From: Ganoderma boninense
Taxonomy: Eukaryota > Basidiomycota > Agaricomycetes > Polyporales > Polyporaceae
Length of the DNA: 64,000 nucleotides
Assembly (NCBI GenBank): GCA_002900995.3
Contig: PJEW03000013.1
Coordinates: forward strand, 645,395-709,394
Direction of reading: 5' to 3'
Part shown: positions 10,691-21,639 of the stretch, piece by piece
Layout of the letters: every line of letters begins with the position of its first letter
Numbering within the stretch: the stretch's first letter is position 1
The notes under the pieces: model-generated
The model's input: only the letters and a program-made list of their open reading frames with translations
The model's database searches: none
Told to the model about the DNA's origin: nothing
Translations under genes and position numbers: made by a program

Positions 10691-13600
10691 TTAGAGCCGC
10701 ACTGGACGCTGCGCGTGCCGGCTCTTGTAGTAATAGTCGATTTTCTGTACTGAGTTCTGCGTTTGTATATGAAGTAAATCATAGTGGCCAACACTTTCAT
10801 ATACCAGTACGGTTAATCGGCAAGCAGCGACACAAGGACATAGTAGCCATGGTAGATAGCGGAGCTACTACTAAGTTTTTACATAGACGGTTCGTAGAGA
10901 AGAACCAGGTTACGACGAGGAAGTTGGCAAGGCCAATTCCCCTGTACAACATAGATGGTACCGAGAACCGTGATGGAACGATCACGGAGGTCGCCGTGTT
11001 GGATATGGCGATTGGAGACCACCAGGAGAAGGTGGTGTTTGTGGTGACAGACATAGGAGAAGAGGATGTGATCATTGGCCTGGACTGGCTGCGCGAACAC
11101 AACCCTGAAGTAGATTGGGAACGTGGCTCGCTGCGCCTATCGAGATGTCCAGAGGCATGTCCGGCTCATCGGAAGGCATCCAAACCTGTTGAAACCAAAG
11201 CGCGTGATACGGAGGTACGGCTTACGGCGCGCAATGGTTCTCGACGGGTGCGGAAGGCAAAGACGATGGGTAGGATATGCACGGCCGTAATGGTCGAGGA
11301 GGAGGAGGAAGATAGGCCTCCACCACCAGGTTTTCTGCCGGAATGGGATGGCACTGAGGAGTCTCTTCTCAATGCACTAGAAGATGGACGACGACTTCGA
11401 GGTACCCCTAAGATCTTTGTGTCGGCGAGCTACACGTACTCTCAACAGCTCGCTGAACAAGAGTACCAGAAGAAGGAAGTCCGTCCTGTCGAAGAGATCG
11501 TACCTCCCCAGTACCACGAGTATCTGCGTGTGTTCTCGAAAGAGGCGTCCGAACGTCTACCTGAGCATGGACCCTACGACCACGCTATAGAACTCGTACC
11601 AGATGCTAGGATGTTCCATTCCAAGGTGTACCCCTGTCGCCCAGCGAGCAGGTTGAGCTTGACAAGTTCCTTAGCGAGAACTTGGCCAAAGGATATATTC
11701 AAGAGTCGAAGTCACCGATGTCGTCACCATTCTTCTTCGTTAAAAAGAAGGATGGCAGCCTACGTCCTGTACAGGACTACCGGCGATTGAACGACATCAC
11801 CATTAAGAACCGATACCCACTACCGTTGGTGTCGGACTTGATGGATCGACTCAAGAGGGCCAAGTACTTTACAAAGCTTGACATCCGTTGGGGGTACAAC
11901 AATGTGCGGATTAAGACCGGTGATGAATGGAAGGCTGCCTTTGTTACCAATCGCGGACTGTTCGAACCGAACGTGATGTACTTCGGACTGGCTAACTCGC
12001 CCAGTACATTCTCTGCGCTCATGAACGACATCTTCAAGGACTCTCATCATACTCGGCAAAATCACTATCTACCTCGACGACATCCTCATATTCACCAACG
12101 ACATCGAGGAACACCGCACATTGGTGCGTGAGGTCCTGAAGCGTCTGGCGGAGCACGACCTGTTCTGCAAGCCAGAGAAGTGCGAATTCGAACAGCCGAA
12201 GGTTGAGTACCTAGGTGTGCTCGTCTCGGAGAACTGTGTGGAGATGGACCCAGTGAAGGTCAGGGGTATCGCAGAATGGCCTGTCCCTCAGAACGCCTCA
12301 GATGTACGGAAGTTCCGCGGTTTCGCGAATTTCTACAGGCGGTTCATTAAGGACTTCAGCGCAGTATGCAAACCCCTCGACCGTCTCACGGGTAGCGCTC
12401 CCTGGCAATGGGGTGCCGAAGAGCAATCAGCATTCGACGAGCTCAAACGTCGTTTCACTGAAAGCCCTGTCCTGAGCATGTATGACCCAGACCGCAAAAC
12501 CCGCATTGAAGTCGATGCATCCGGGTATGCTACTGGTGCGGTTCTGTCTCAGGAGGGGGAGGACGGCAAATGGCACCCTGTGGCTTTCCACTCTGAGTCA
12601 ATGAGCGATGCGGAACGCAACTATGAGATCTATGACAAGGAGATGCTCGCCATCATCCGTGCCCTGCAGGCCTGGCGCCACTACCTCGAGGGTCTTCCCA
12701 GTGTGTTCGAGATCCAGTCGGACCACAAGAACCTCGAGTACTGGAAAGCCGCGCAAAACCTCACACGCAGGCAGGCACGATGGGCTCTCTATCTGTCACG
12801 GTTCGACTTTGTCATTGCACACAAGCCAGGCACCTCCAATGGTAGGGCAGACGCGCTGTCGCGCAGGCCTGATCACCAGAAGGACGATGCCGATGACAAC
12901 CTGAACCGAGTCATGTTGCAACCCGATCGCTTCCGAGTACTGGCAGCCAAGAGAGGGCACATGTCAGTGGTACCAGAAAAGGCACTGCTCCGCCGCATTC
13001 GAGAATGTGGAGAGCGTGAGCAGGAGGTCGCAGAGGCACTCAGCAAGCTCGATAAGCTAGGGCCAGCACGTCTACAGAACGATTTGGTGGACTGGAACAC
13101 AGAACAAGGCCTGCTGCTCTACCGCGGCCGAGTTTATGTCCCCAAAGACGACGCGCTCCGAGCAGAGATAGTGCGCATTCACCACGACCTCCCGCCTGCT
13201 GGACACCCTGGCCAGGCAAAGACGGTGGAGTTGGTTACACGGAACTACTGGTGGCCGGGCATGGCAAAGTTCATTAAGGATTACGTTGAGACCTGCGACA
13301 CTTGTCGCCGTGGCAAGACTTCACATGCGAAGCCACACGGTCCTCTTCAACCCAACGAGATCCCAGACGGCCCAGGCCAAGTAGTTACCTGTGACTTCAT
13401 CACTGGACTGCCGGAGGTGGACGGATACAACGCGCTCCAGCTTATTGCTGATCGGCATGGAAAGATGATTCACCTTATTCCATGCACCGAGGAGATCGAC
13501 ACGGAAGGGACTGCAGACAACTTCATTAGAGAATGGTTCCGTCTACATGGACTCCCGCGAAAGATCATCTCTGATCGGGGGCCCCAGTTCTCTAGCAAGC

Positions 13601-14463
13601 TCTTCCGTGCAATCCTTAAAGGCCTCGATATAGAAAGCGCATTGTCCACAGCTTACCACCCACAGACGGATGGGCAGTCGGAGCGATGGAACCAGGAGAT
13701 AGAGACGTACCTGCGGATGTACTGCTCAAGGCGCCGCGACGATTGGGTCAAGTGGCTACCAACAGCAGAGTACTGCTTCAACTCGCGCGTACATTCATCC
13801 ACAGGGTACTCGCCGTTTTACCTCATGTACGGCTATGAACCTCAGTTCCACGTTCCAATGCTATCCACCACGGTGCCTACGGCGGATGAACGAAGAGAGG
13901 AGTTGCGGCAGGCAAGGGAGGATGCGACCTCAGCCTTAACCCTGGCAGCAGAGCGGATGAAGGAGTACTACGATCGCTATGTCTCCGCTGCTCCAGAGTT
14001 CAAGGAGGGTCAGAAGGTGTGGCTCGACACTAGGAACTTCCGTGTCCCAGGAGTCTCTCGGAAGCTGGTGGATCGGTACGCTGGCCCGTACCCTGTCAAG
14101 CGCAAGGTGGGCAACTTGGCTTACAAGCTCAAGCTCCCCAAAGACATGGGGCTCCACCCGGTGTTCCATGTGACACTCCTACACCCGCACAAAGAAAGCC
14201 AACTTCCCGGTCGACATCCCCCTGAACCCGCAGCTCTCGAAGTGGAAGGAGAGGAGGAGTATGAAGTGGAGGAAGTGTTGGACTCGCGTCGGTATGGGCG
14301 GTGGAAGAAACTGCAGTATCTTGTTCACTGGAAGGGCTGGGGCCCTGAACACGATAGCTGGGAAGACGTGTTGGATCTAGCAAATGCGCCAAAAGTGCTG
14401 CAAAAGTTTCATTCGACACATCCCGACGCTCCTGGCCCTCTCAACAAGAAGACTCGATCGTGA
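10681..14463 (+). pseudogene. pol: Chromovirus pol (PR-RT-RNaseH-IN-chromodomain), two frameshifts
   Basis: Domains in order are aspartic protease (DSGAT, 10855-10869), reverse transcriptase (including VQDYRRLND and YLDDILIF with the catalytic YLDD at 12070-12081), RNase H (starts IEVDASGYATGAVLSQ), and integrase. The integrase has an HHCC zinc domain ending CDTCRRGK, then a DDE core with SDRGPQFSS and YHPQTDGQSERWNQE. A C-terminal chromodomain (about 14256-14440, YLVHWKGWGPEHDSWE) is the feature that directs chromoviruses to heterochromatin. Frame changes lie near 11631 (one C too few in tacccctg) and near 12040 (one extra T in gactctcatc). From 12121 to the stop at 14463 the frame is continuous. 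The two lesions make this copy non-autonomous if they are real. Confidence 0.93.
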
Positions 14464-14475
14464 GGACACGATCCT

Positions 14476-14488
14476 TAGGAGGGGGGTA
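14476..14488 (+). promoter_or_regulatory. Polypurine tract
   Basis: Purine run aggaggggggta immediately before the 3' LTR, the expected plus-strand primer site. Confidence 0.8.
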
Positions 14489-14489
14489 T

Positions 14490-14948
14490 TGTCATGAACG
14501 GCACGCTCGGCGCCTACCCCGGCGTCTCTCTTTCCCTTTTTGGACTGTTTGCCTCCCGCGTCGTCCTTATTGTCCTCCGTTGTTTAGCAAACCCGTCCCT
14601 TGTTCTCGCAGTACAATAACTCCTGTCACCCATCGTTCCCGTTGTCATTGTACTACATACCATTGTTCTTCCACTGGTTCCCGTGTCCATAGTTACCTAT
14701 TGTCCCCGGTTCCCATTGTCCGTTACATGTATATAAGGCCTGTACTTCGCTACCTGGAGACCTCAGTTTCGACCTCTTGTCTCCAGGTAAGCCTTGCTGT
14801 ATTCTCGCTCGTTACTTACTCGCTCAATACATCTTGTCTCCAGCCTGACTGTCGAGCCCGCTCCGCTCTCGCTGCACAAGTGCTCGTCGACGCCCTTGCT
14901 CGTCTCGTAAGCCTCCTCCCTGATCTTACTCGACAGCCAGTCGTAACA
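14490..14948 (+). repeat. 3' LTR of the chromovirus
   Basis: 459 bp, TG...CA, one difference from the 5' LTR by eye. Followed by the target duplication ACCGC. Confidence 0.95.
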
Positions 14949-15035
14949 ACCGCTCGTGCGACCGTCAGTGCCGACGTTCGAGCGACCATTTGTGCCGACG
15001 TCTGAGCGACCGTTCTTGCTAACGTTCATCCAGCC
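14949..15035 (-). repeat. 24-bp coding repeats (NGRSxVGT), right half
   Basis: Minus-strand units read NGRSDVGT, NGRSNVGT, DGRTS. Removing the retrotransposon and one ACCGC rejoins them to the 8290-8413 units in the same frame. Confidence 0.7.
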
Positions 15036-17230
15036 GACTTCCTCATCATCCTGGCGGCCAGATGACGGGGGCGTGAAGACGACGGCGTTTCCCACGATCA
15101 TCCAGACCATGATCACGAAGTACGTCTTCGGACTGCAAAATGAAGCACTAGGTCAGCAGGCTGTGAAATAAGCAAGAGCCTCATACCACCTCCCCATCGT
15201 CCACGGAGACATCCGACCGGGAACATCGTCCATCTGATGCCCGGACATGTGCTTGTGCTTACGCGTGCGCGTGTGCAGAAGACCTTCCGAGCCGGAACCG
15301 CAGGAATTGATATGCCCCAACTATTATTTCAATACTTTGACGGGTTACAACTGACATTGGTATCTTGCGCAATCATCAACGTCGCTGGCGGGGAAGTCGG
15401 AGCCGGAGTCGGAGCTGCTGTTGGAGCCGCGGTATTAATCACCACCGTTGTTGCGAAGAGGGCGTTCCGGACGCAGACGAAGCAAGCCAAGACGATCAGC
15501 GCGGCGGTCAACAAAAACGCGGCGACCGCGGGCCTGCTTCGAGGTCTGGAGAGGCAGCGCACTCTAAACAATGGGATCAAGTCCGTTCTGGAGATTTGCG
15601 CAAGAAATACGCCATTAGCTGAGTGTACAGCGGCCAGGCATTGACTAATTGACTCACCGGACGAAGGATATTTTGAATAGCACACTAAAGGAGATGAAGT
15701 TCAATGTGCTTCAGGCCTTGAATACTTCTTGACACCTTCTGCACGTCTCCTTTCTTCTCATCGTCTGTCTGATCCCTTGAGGCAATTGGCGGAAGGATGA
15801 CGCCTTCGGGCCAGTTAAGCGAAACGACTTTGTATTTGACAGCCTTCTGACCAAAGGTATTTCAAGGGAACGTGTTGTCCGGAACGTTCAATTCATGTAA
15901 GAGAGAATAAGTCAGATCTGTATAGATATCCTTTGGAAACGGAAGCGTACTTAGCTGCCGGGCCTTTTGGTCGCTGGGTTTTTCGTCGGCGTCACCGGTG
16001 CTGTGGCCTTCGACGAACCCGCAGCAGGGGAAGGACGTGTCATAAGGGGTCCAGTGCTCCGATTATTACTGGGAGCACCTTGAGCAGTGCCATCGCGGTC
16101 ATGAGTGGTTCGTCGAAGGTAACTTCCACAAGACGGAGCGAGTTATAGTTACTGGACAAGCATGTGCATTAGACCGGCGAATGTGGACTAGTAAAAGGTG
16201 TCCGCTTACTAGACCTGAGCCTTGGGGTGGCGTCAACACAACCTTCGAATCGGCTCGATAGCGAGACTTGGAGAAATAGAGGACGGTGAACGTAAACAAG
16301 AGTGTGAGTGTCTAGGGAATTCTGTTGCTTACGAGAATGCACCAACTCGTATGGATTTTGAACACTTTCGGGGGACTTCGACCATTCTACAATGACCTTT
16401 GACCACACGTCCACTAGAAGGACAAGAATGTACTGAGTGAGAACATTGTAGAACTGCGAGGAACGATTATGCTGAGGAAGAATGTCTTTCGCGAGCTGAA
16501 GCACTGTTGCTGCTATAACAGACGTGTCAGAGCGGCGAAACTAGTAGGACAAACGACCATAAAAAGGCAGGGAAAGGACTTCGCACCAATTTGACGCCGT
16601 GAAAACGCGTCCAGCTCGTCGCGAAGGCAGGCTGTGTCCTTGTCTTCCATCAGGTCCCTCTCATACTCCGGTATACGACTGTAACCGTCGAAGGATAGTA
16701 CTGGACGATGCTGGAGCTCCTGAAGAAGGAGTGGGTAACCATCATCATCACCGCCACCGCTGGCGATATCAATTCAGGAGGCAGAGTAGTCGAGGGGTCA
16801 CGGAGTGTCAGAGGGGAGCGACGCACGTCATCGTGGTACTGTAGGTGAGAAACATGAGCGTGAGATGTGCACCTGTCGCGCACTGGCACGCCGTCTATGG
16901 ATACTCACTTGAGATCGTGAGGACACCTGATCACGGTGACAGCGAAGCCCTCATCCTGAACCCTTTCCTTGCTGCTCTCCGAGCTGCTTTCTGGGGAGCC
17001 GATTAGATAAGAAGTCCTAGTAACCAAGTGCGTTACAACGCACAGGAAACGATCGCTCACGGGAAATCTTCACCCCCTTTAGCTTGGCATCGCTCCTCCA
17101 TTTACGACACGACGAAGCCACGCGAACCAGCTGGACAAGCCCGAGTAGACGGGGAAGTATATCTATGAACTCTACGCCATACCTTCCACTCGATAGTTTC
17201 TGAGGGTGGATGCTACGGAAGGTAGGCAAG
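15036..17230 (-). pseudogene. Upstream part of the membrane-protein gene disrupted by the chromovirus
   Basis: Several minus-strand open segments here look like exons of one multi-exon gene leading into the repeat tail. They include 17229-17017, a segment ending near 16680, one at 16504-16300, one at 15685-15329, and 15116-15037. Hydrophobic stretches support a membrane protein: AVAAFLLTAALIVLACFVC (about 15545-15489) and a stretch at about 16779-16700. The spacing resembles fungal multi-pass receptor-like proteins, but I cannot name a family. Intron borders were not all resolved. Because the chromovirus separates this part from its tail, the gene is probably inactive or makes a truncated product. 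Confidence 0.4.
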
Positions 17231-17793
17231 CGGGGCGGTTGATAGCATGTCCACCACGTGGGCTGGAAGGAAGACTGGGACCCTCACAGCTGGCAGCGTT
17301 CCCGAGCCCTTTCAAGTGACGCCCCTAGTGGACCATGCTCGTAAGGAGAACAGTTGATTCTGAGGGAGCGATTAGACTGCAATCCAGTGGCGGCGTCCTT
17401 CCCTCGTTCCGTGTACACTTCGTTCCCCCCGCGTCCGTTCTCATGTCCTTTCGCGGTCGCGATCACGCTCACGATCCCTGGCGTGCTCCTTCTCCGAAAA
17501 TCGATGTGAGGAATGGGAGGTATATCGTGGTGAATCGTCTTCTGAATCGTCCCAAAAGATAGAATTTGACGATTCGTACATAGCTTTGCCTGAGGCGTAT
17601 GTGAGAATTGGTGTGTGGTAGTAGCTATAGGTTGGAAGGTGCAGCCTTGCGACATTGCGTCAACTGTTGTTCCTTCCCGAGACGCCGTTGTTAGAGTTGA
17701 AGCTTACGACGATGATCCTTCCGTAGATATAGAGTTTAGAGTTTGTCCCAGGCCCGAGGCTATTTAATCGTGGACGGATCCAATCCGTTCCTT

Positions 17794-17874
17794 GTCGTCT
17801 CCGCCATGTCCACGCCATCTGTCGTCTCCGCCATGTCCACGCCATCTGTCGTCTCCGCCATGTCCTCGCCGCCA
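17794..17874 (+). repeat. 27-bp tandem repeat, three units
   Basis: Unit gtcgtctccgccatgtccac plus gccatct at 17794-17820, 17821-17847 and a diverged copy at 17848-17874. Each unit carries an in-frame ATG and reads as VVSAMSTPS. Confidence 0.85.
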
Positions 17875-18987
17875 CTATCTCCGCTCCGCAGCCCCTTACC
17901 CTCCCTCATGACGCATGATGACCTCGACATTACGCACGAGACGGTGACCACGCTCCTTCGCCAATTCTCCTCGCGTTTCGACTCCATTACCGACTACTGC
18001 AATCATCCTGATGCCGAGTTTGAAGCAGTCTTCCAGGTAATATGCAAGGCTGTCAAGGTGAAGGCGATTACGAGCGAGCTCGTTCGCGGCTTTGTTCGAG
18101 CGTACTCCACTACCTCACGCACTCGACGCGTCATGGTTCTTGAAGCAAAACGGAGGGAGAGTGCCGGGCGGTTAACCGCCGCCGATGACCGCGCCACACA
18201 GCTTCGTGACCGACCTCCACCCAAATCCTCCCCGAAATCCTCGAAAGTCAAATATGCGAAGAACTTAGCAGAAGCTGTGGACGTGTTGTCCTGTGCACAG
18301 GACGCACACGAAGCCATTGAGATGGAGTTCTACCAGGCAGAGAAGCAACGTACGTCGGCACCGTTTCTCTGCTGCTGCTTCTCGGTCTTGCTAACCTCTT
18401 TACGCTGGCCCTTAGGAGAATCGTGTATTTCCAATGGAACCTTCGACGACAGGTTTCAAGTCGGGAACACTGAGGGCTCAAACGAGTTTCTGGGAGATCC
18501 TCGTGCAGGCCTTCCTTCGAACACCTCAGTCCCGCCACGCATCCCATCGTTGAGCGCGGCGACCACAGCTCTGCTCGAAGGCATGACAGCGACACAGCGC
18601 TCCTCGCAGCCGGGGACAAGGGAGATCCGGACTGTGGCGACAGTCCCTGGTGACTTTGCTCAGCCTGCACTCGAAGAGCCTGGCTCTGAGTCGAACAGCG
18701 TATTCGGTCCTCCAGGCCCTTTGCTGGCATACGAGGAAGATGGGCTACTGTATTGCAGGCCATTCAGTAACAGACAGACAGCAAAACGTGGTGGCCTCCC
18801 CCCTACCTCCAAAGGTCGTGATGTTGACTCGTCGTCTCATCCTCAGACCAAACAAGGCTCATCTCGGCTCCCGTCCACCCATATTTTAGGAGGACCCCAA
18901 GCCACATTCAAGTTGATTCCACCGCTCCTACCCGACGATGGTGAGCTTCAGCCGCATGAGCCTGCATGCGACTCCTCTCCGATCTAG
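17806..18987 (+). CDS. Predicted protein of unknown function, one likely intron
   Basis: A long open frame begins with repeated MSTPSVVSA, followed by a helical acidic/basic region (about residues 40-180, with ITHETVTTLLRQFSSRFD and EAVFQVICKAVKVKAITSE). A Pro/Ser-rich tail runs to the stop at 18985-18987. An intron fits at 18350-18415: donor GTACGT, branch gctaac, acceptor TTAG, 66 bp, length divisible by three. Each of three ATGs in the 27-bp repeats could start translation; 17806 is the first. A TATA-like tatttaa lies at about 17761. I recognise no family. Confidence 0.55.
   Translation: MSTPSVVSAMSTPSVVSAMSSPPLSPLRSPLPSLMTHDDLDITHETVTTLLRQFSSRFDSITDYCNHPDAEFEAVFQVICKAVKVKAITSELVRGFVRAYSTTSRTRRVMVLEAKRRESAGRLTAADDRATQLRDRPPPKSSPKSSKVKYAKNLAEAVDVLSCAQDAHEAIEMEFYQAEKQRTSAPFLCCCFSVLLTSLRWPLGESCISNGTFDDRFQVGNTEGSNEFLGDPRAGLPSNTSVPPRIPSLSAATTALLEGMTATQRSSQPGTREIRTVATVPGDFAQPALEEPGSESNSVFGPPGPLLAYEEDGLLYCRPFSNRQTAKRGGLPPTSKGRDVDSSSHPQTKQGSSRLPSTHILGGPQATFKLIPPLLPDDGELQPHEPACDSSPI
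18350..18415 (+). other. Likely intron in the 17.8-kb gene
   Basis: GTACGT donor, gctaac branch-like site and TTAG acceptor, 66 bp. The encoded stretch would be unusually Cys/Leu-rich if translated. Confidence 0.55.
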
Positions 18988-19439
18988 AGGAGCCTCGGTG
19001 TGGCCCCTCTTGCCGCGCTCCCGAGTCGTTCATGCGTCGTCGTGCACGGTCATAACAAAGGCTCCCTCCCTGCTCCTAGGAGCTTTGGTCTGATCTGCCA
19101 TGACTGCGGCTAGGCGCGGTGGAGCGACAAGATCTTGATCGTCTGTTACCGTGCATTTGACATCTAAGATCAGTTTGTGGACTTGAAGTTGCGGTTGCTG
19201 GATCTGCTTTCCCGCGTGTCTGGTGTCTGCTCCCTTCATTTCTATTTCTCATCTTATACTGCCGTAATCGTAGTTATCTCGCACACATTGGCCACATGCC
19301 TTCGTACTTGTGTCTCGCAGCGTCGTCAGTGTCTGCATTCCTCGACATATTCTCTTCATGTCACGCATCGCTTGTCCCCCTCCGGCCTGTTGAAAACTTG
19401 CAATCCCAGTGTTTCCTTCAACCGTGAACGATCGAAGGG

Positions 19440-20170
19440 ATGGGCGAGCTGCCTGGTCCCGAGTTCCTTCCTCCGCCCGAGCCGGGTGTCCTCTCCGCTC
19501 ATCCGAGCCCGCCGCGGTTCGCAGCAACTGACATCGGGCTCGCGGTCAAGTGGGGCATTCGCAACTCATCCGCATGTATACTCATTCCCGTCAACTCCCC
19601 TTGGAAGTTCTCTAGTCGGTCCTCTGTCTCTTTGCTAGCAGACCGAACACACTGTGCAGTCTCGCCCTCACCTGTCGACACCTCCGCCATCCCAGCCACC
19701 TCACGATCTTCAGCAGAGTACATCTGGAGAGCAGCGATCGCGTATTCACGTTGGTCCTTTTCACCCGGACCAAGGCGCACTGCTCGGGCCAGGGTACAAC
19801 TCCGGCTCCTCGTTCCCACCAGTCTCGCATGCTTCACCCCGCGCCTCGACTTCCTTTCCTTCCCGACGCTCCTGTCTGCCGCCCAAATCCTTGTGGCGTC
19901 CGCAAGCATCGCCCGCCTCGTTTGCGAGGAAGTTGAAAACAACACAGCAGGCGATGAAGCCCCTCTGAAACTGGACAAACGACGGCTATCCAAGTGCATA
20001 CAGTCGAAGAAACTGCTTGTGAGTGGCCGTCTGTTGTTCTCGGCTCAATCAAGCAAGACACTGAATTGTCGATCCTTTGGATGCAGGTCAATCGGCAGAG
20101 TCTTACGAGGGACATAAACGGTTATGCCACACGACCTGGCTCGCTGCCGATCGATACGCGGTTGGTGCCA
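19440..20170 (+). pseudogene. F-box-like protein relic, copy 1
   Basis: The plus strand contains LCSLALTCRHLRHPSHLTIF at about 19651-19710, followed by SRVHLESSDRVFTLV. This pattern fits the C-terminal half of fungal F-box domains, where Leu/Cys/Arg residues contact Skp1 in SCF ubiquitin ligases. A diverged inverted copy lies at 33.2 kb. Downstream a different frame carries LLSAAQILVASASIARLV (about 19877-19930), also matched at 32.7 kb. No single long coding frame joins these pieces, so this is probably a decayed gene. Confidence 0.4.
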
Positions 20171-20599
20171 TCTATATTGCAAGGCCTCGTCGTGTAAGGT
20201 ATGGCTTTTCTTTTCCTGTCTTGCTCTGGAACTTTCTAATCGTCCTTCGGTCATGGTCTCATTCATCCTCTCTGGCACTTCTAGTCTTTTGACGAGACAT
20301 CTTCCCACCATAGTCCGAGTGGTGACGGCCTGCACGTCTGGTTCTTCGGTTTTGCGGCAACGCTAGGATCTCAGCGTGGAGCTCTCACAGAGGCTCGCAT
20401 ACACCCCTACGCCCAGAGAAGGTCCGTTCAGACGGCAGAGAAGGTCTCGGAAACGCACAGTAAAAGATCGATCCCACAACGCGGACGAGTATACCGCGCG
20501 ATCTCGGGACACGTCTGCCCATGTTGATAGATGGCGGCGGCATAATGACGCCGGAGTGCAGTGAAGATGACTTCCAATAAGTACGTGGATTTGTGCTGC

Positions 20600-21534
20600 A
20601 GGCGAAATGACCGTCCATCCATCCAGCACTCAGCTCTCCCTCACGTCCGCACCACGACGGCTTCCAGGCTCTCGTCTTCGCGGACAGCAAGTGGGTGGCG
20701 GTCGCATCCCTGGACTCTACCGCTGCTCTGTGCGACGCAACCTCTGGAGCGATACTCCATCTATGGGTCCCGGTATCTCATTTCTGGGGGCAACGATGGA
20801 AACACCGCGGTTCCAGACCTCAGATGCACTCAGGGCGCATACAATAACCTCACCGTGCTCGAGGGTCAGCCCTGGGCCGTCTTCACATACTTGGGGTTCC
20901 CGGACGGCGGTAGGGTCGCGCGCAAAGGCACTGCGTGGCTGTCGAACGCACGGACCATGACGTATCGTCAGCGCGTGCTCGTCCAGTTCAAGACCGCCTT
21001 CGATTCGGTCGCGTTCTCCACCGGGGGACCATGGGCCACGTGCGGGTCGCATCGCGGCTTCTGCGGCAGCGTGAACGTGGAGTCGGGCTCGCTACACTGG
21101 TCCCTCTGGAACTCAACTTCTGACGATGACGCCGAAGACGGCGGCGGCACTCAGTCGGGGGACTCAGAAACATCCTGCCAGATGCGCAACACCACCGTCG
21201 CATTCGATTCCGACCAACGGCGCATCGCGACCGCACTCTGCGGCCCCTGTTCCGGGACCAATGTCAACACTCTGGAGTGTACTCGCCAACGTGTGCAGCA
21301 AGGTGTGCGCACTGGTGCATATGCACGATGCCTCTTTCTCTTCTGACGGGTTGCTCGTCCTCGTGGTCTCGGAAGGAAGTTCGAGGAATGGTGTACTTGC
21401 GTCTGAGATGCGGAGATCGGCGTCGAAAACTTCAAGCTCGAGAAGCCCCGGTCCTAGATCTTGGGACGTCGCGTCGGGGGCGATGAACCGGAAGATGCGG
21501 GTGCCCCAGATGGTAGGCGATGGGCCATGTGTAT
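20600..21534 (+). pseudogene. WD40-repeat relic, copy 1, ends at the assembly gap
   Basis: Diverged WD40 blades are visible in shifting frames: VASLDSTAALCDATSGAILH at about 20700-20760, then YLISGGNDGNTAV, then LTVLEG and TMTYRQRVLVQFKTAFDSVAF. The typical GH...WD spacing is broken and frames change at least twice. The inverted copy at 31.4-31.9 kb is about 85% identical at the DNA level by eye. The relic is cut by the run of N. The family name rests on the SGxxDG and S.D.T..lwD patterns. Confidence 0.5.
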
Positions 21535-21634
21535 NNNNNNNNNNNNNNNNNNNNNNNNNNNNNNNNNNNNNNNNNNNNNNNNNNNNNNNNNNNNNNNNNN
21601 NNNNNNNNNNNNNNNNNNNNNNNNNNNNNNNNNN
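21535..21634. other. Assembly gap (100 N)
   Basis: Exactly 100 N, the usual placeholder for a gap of unknown length. ORFs reading across it are not real. Confidence 0.99.
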
Positions 21635-21639
21635 GCCAG

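Larger units (their letters stand above)
8414..14948 (+). mobile_element. Ty3/gypsy chromovirus, full length, recent insertion
   Basis: The element is 6535 bp. It has two 459-bp LTRs that start TG and end CA, and it is flanked by the 5-bp duplication ACCGC (8409-8413 and 14949-14953). By eye the LTRs differ at a single base (ggct at 8661-8664 versus ggcc in the 3' copy), so insertion was recent. Gene order is gag, protease, reverse transcriptase, RNase H, integrase, chromodomain, which is the chromovirus order of Ty3/gypsy elements. It sits inside a 24-bp repeat array of a minus-strand gene. Coding is interrupted by frameshifts near 9940, 11631 and 12040, so this copy as sequenced would need help in trans unless those are assembly errors. 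Confidence 0.95.

Noticed and set aside
8414..14948. RIP-type C-to-T mutation of repeats
   Set aside because: LTR copies are almost identical and repeat copies are not enriched in TpA. The lesions are mainly indels.
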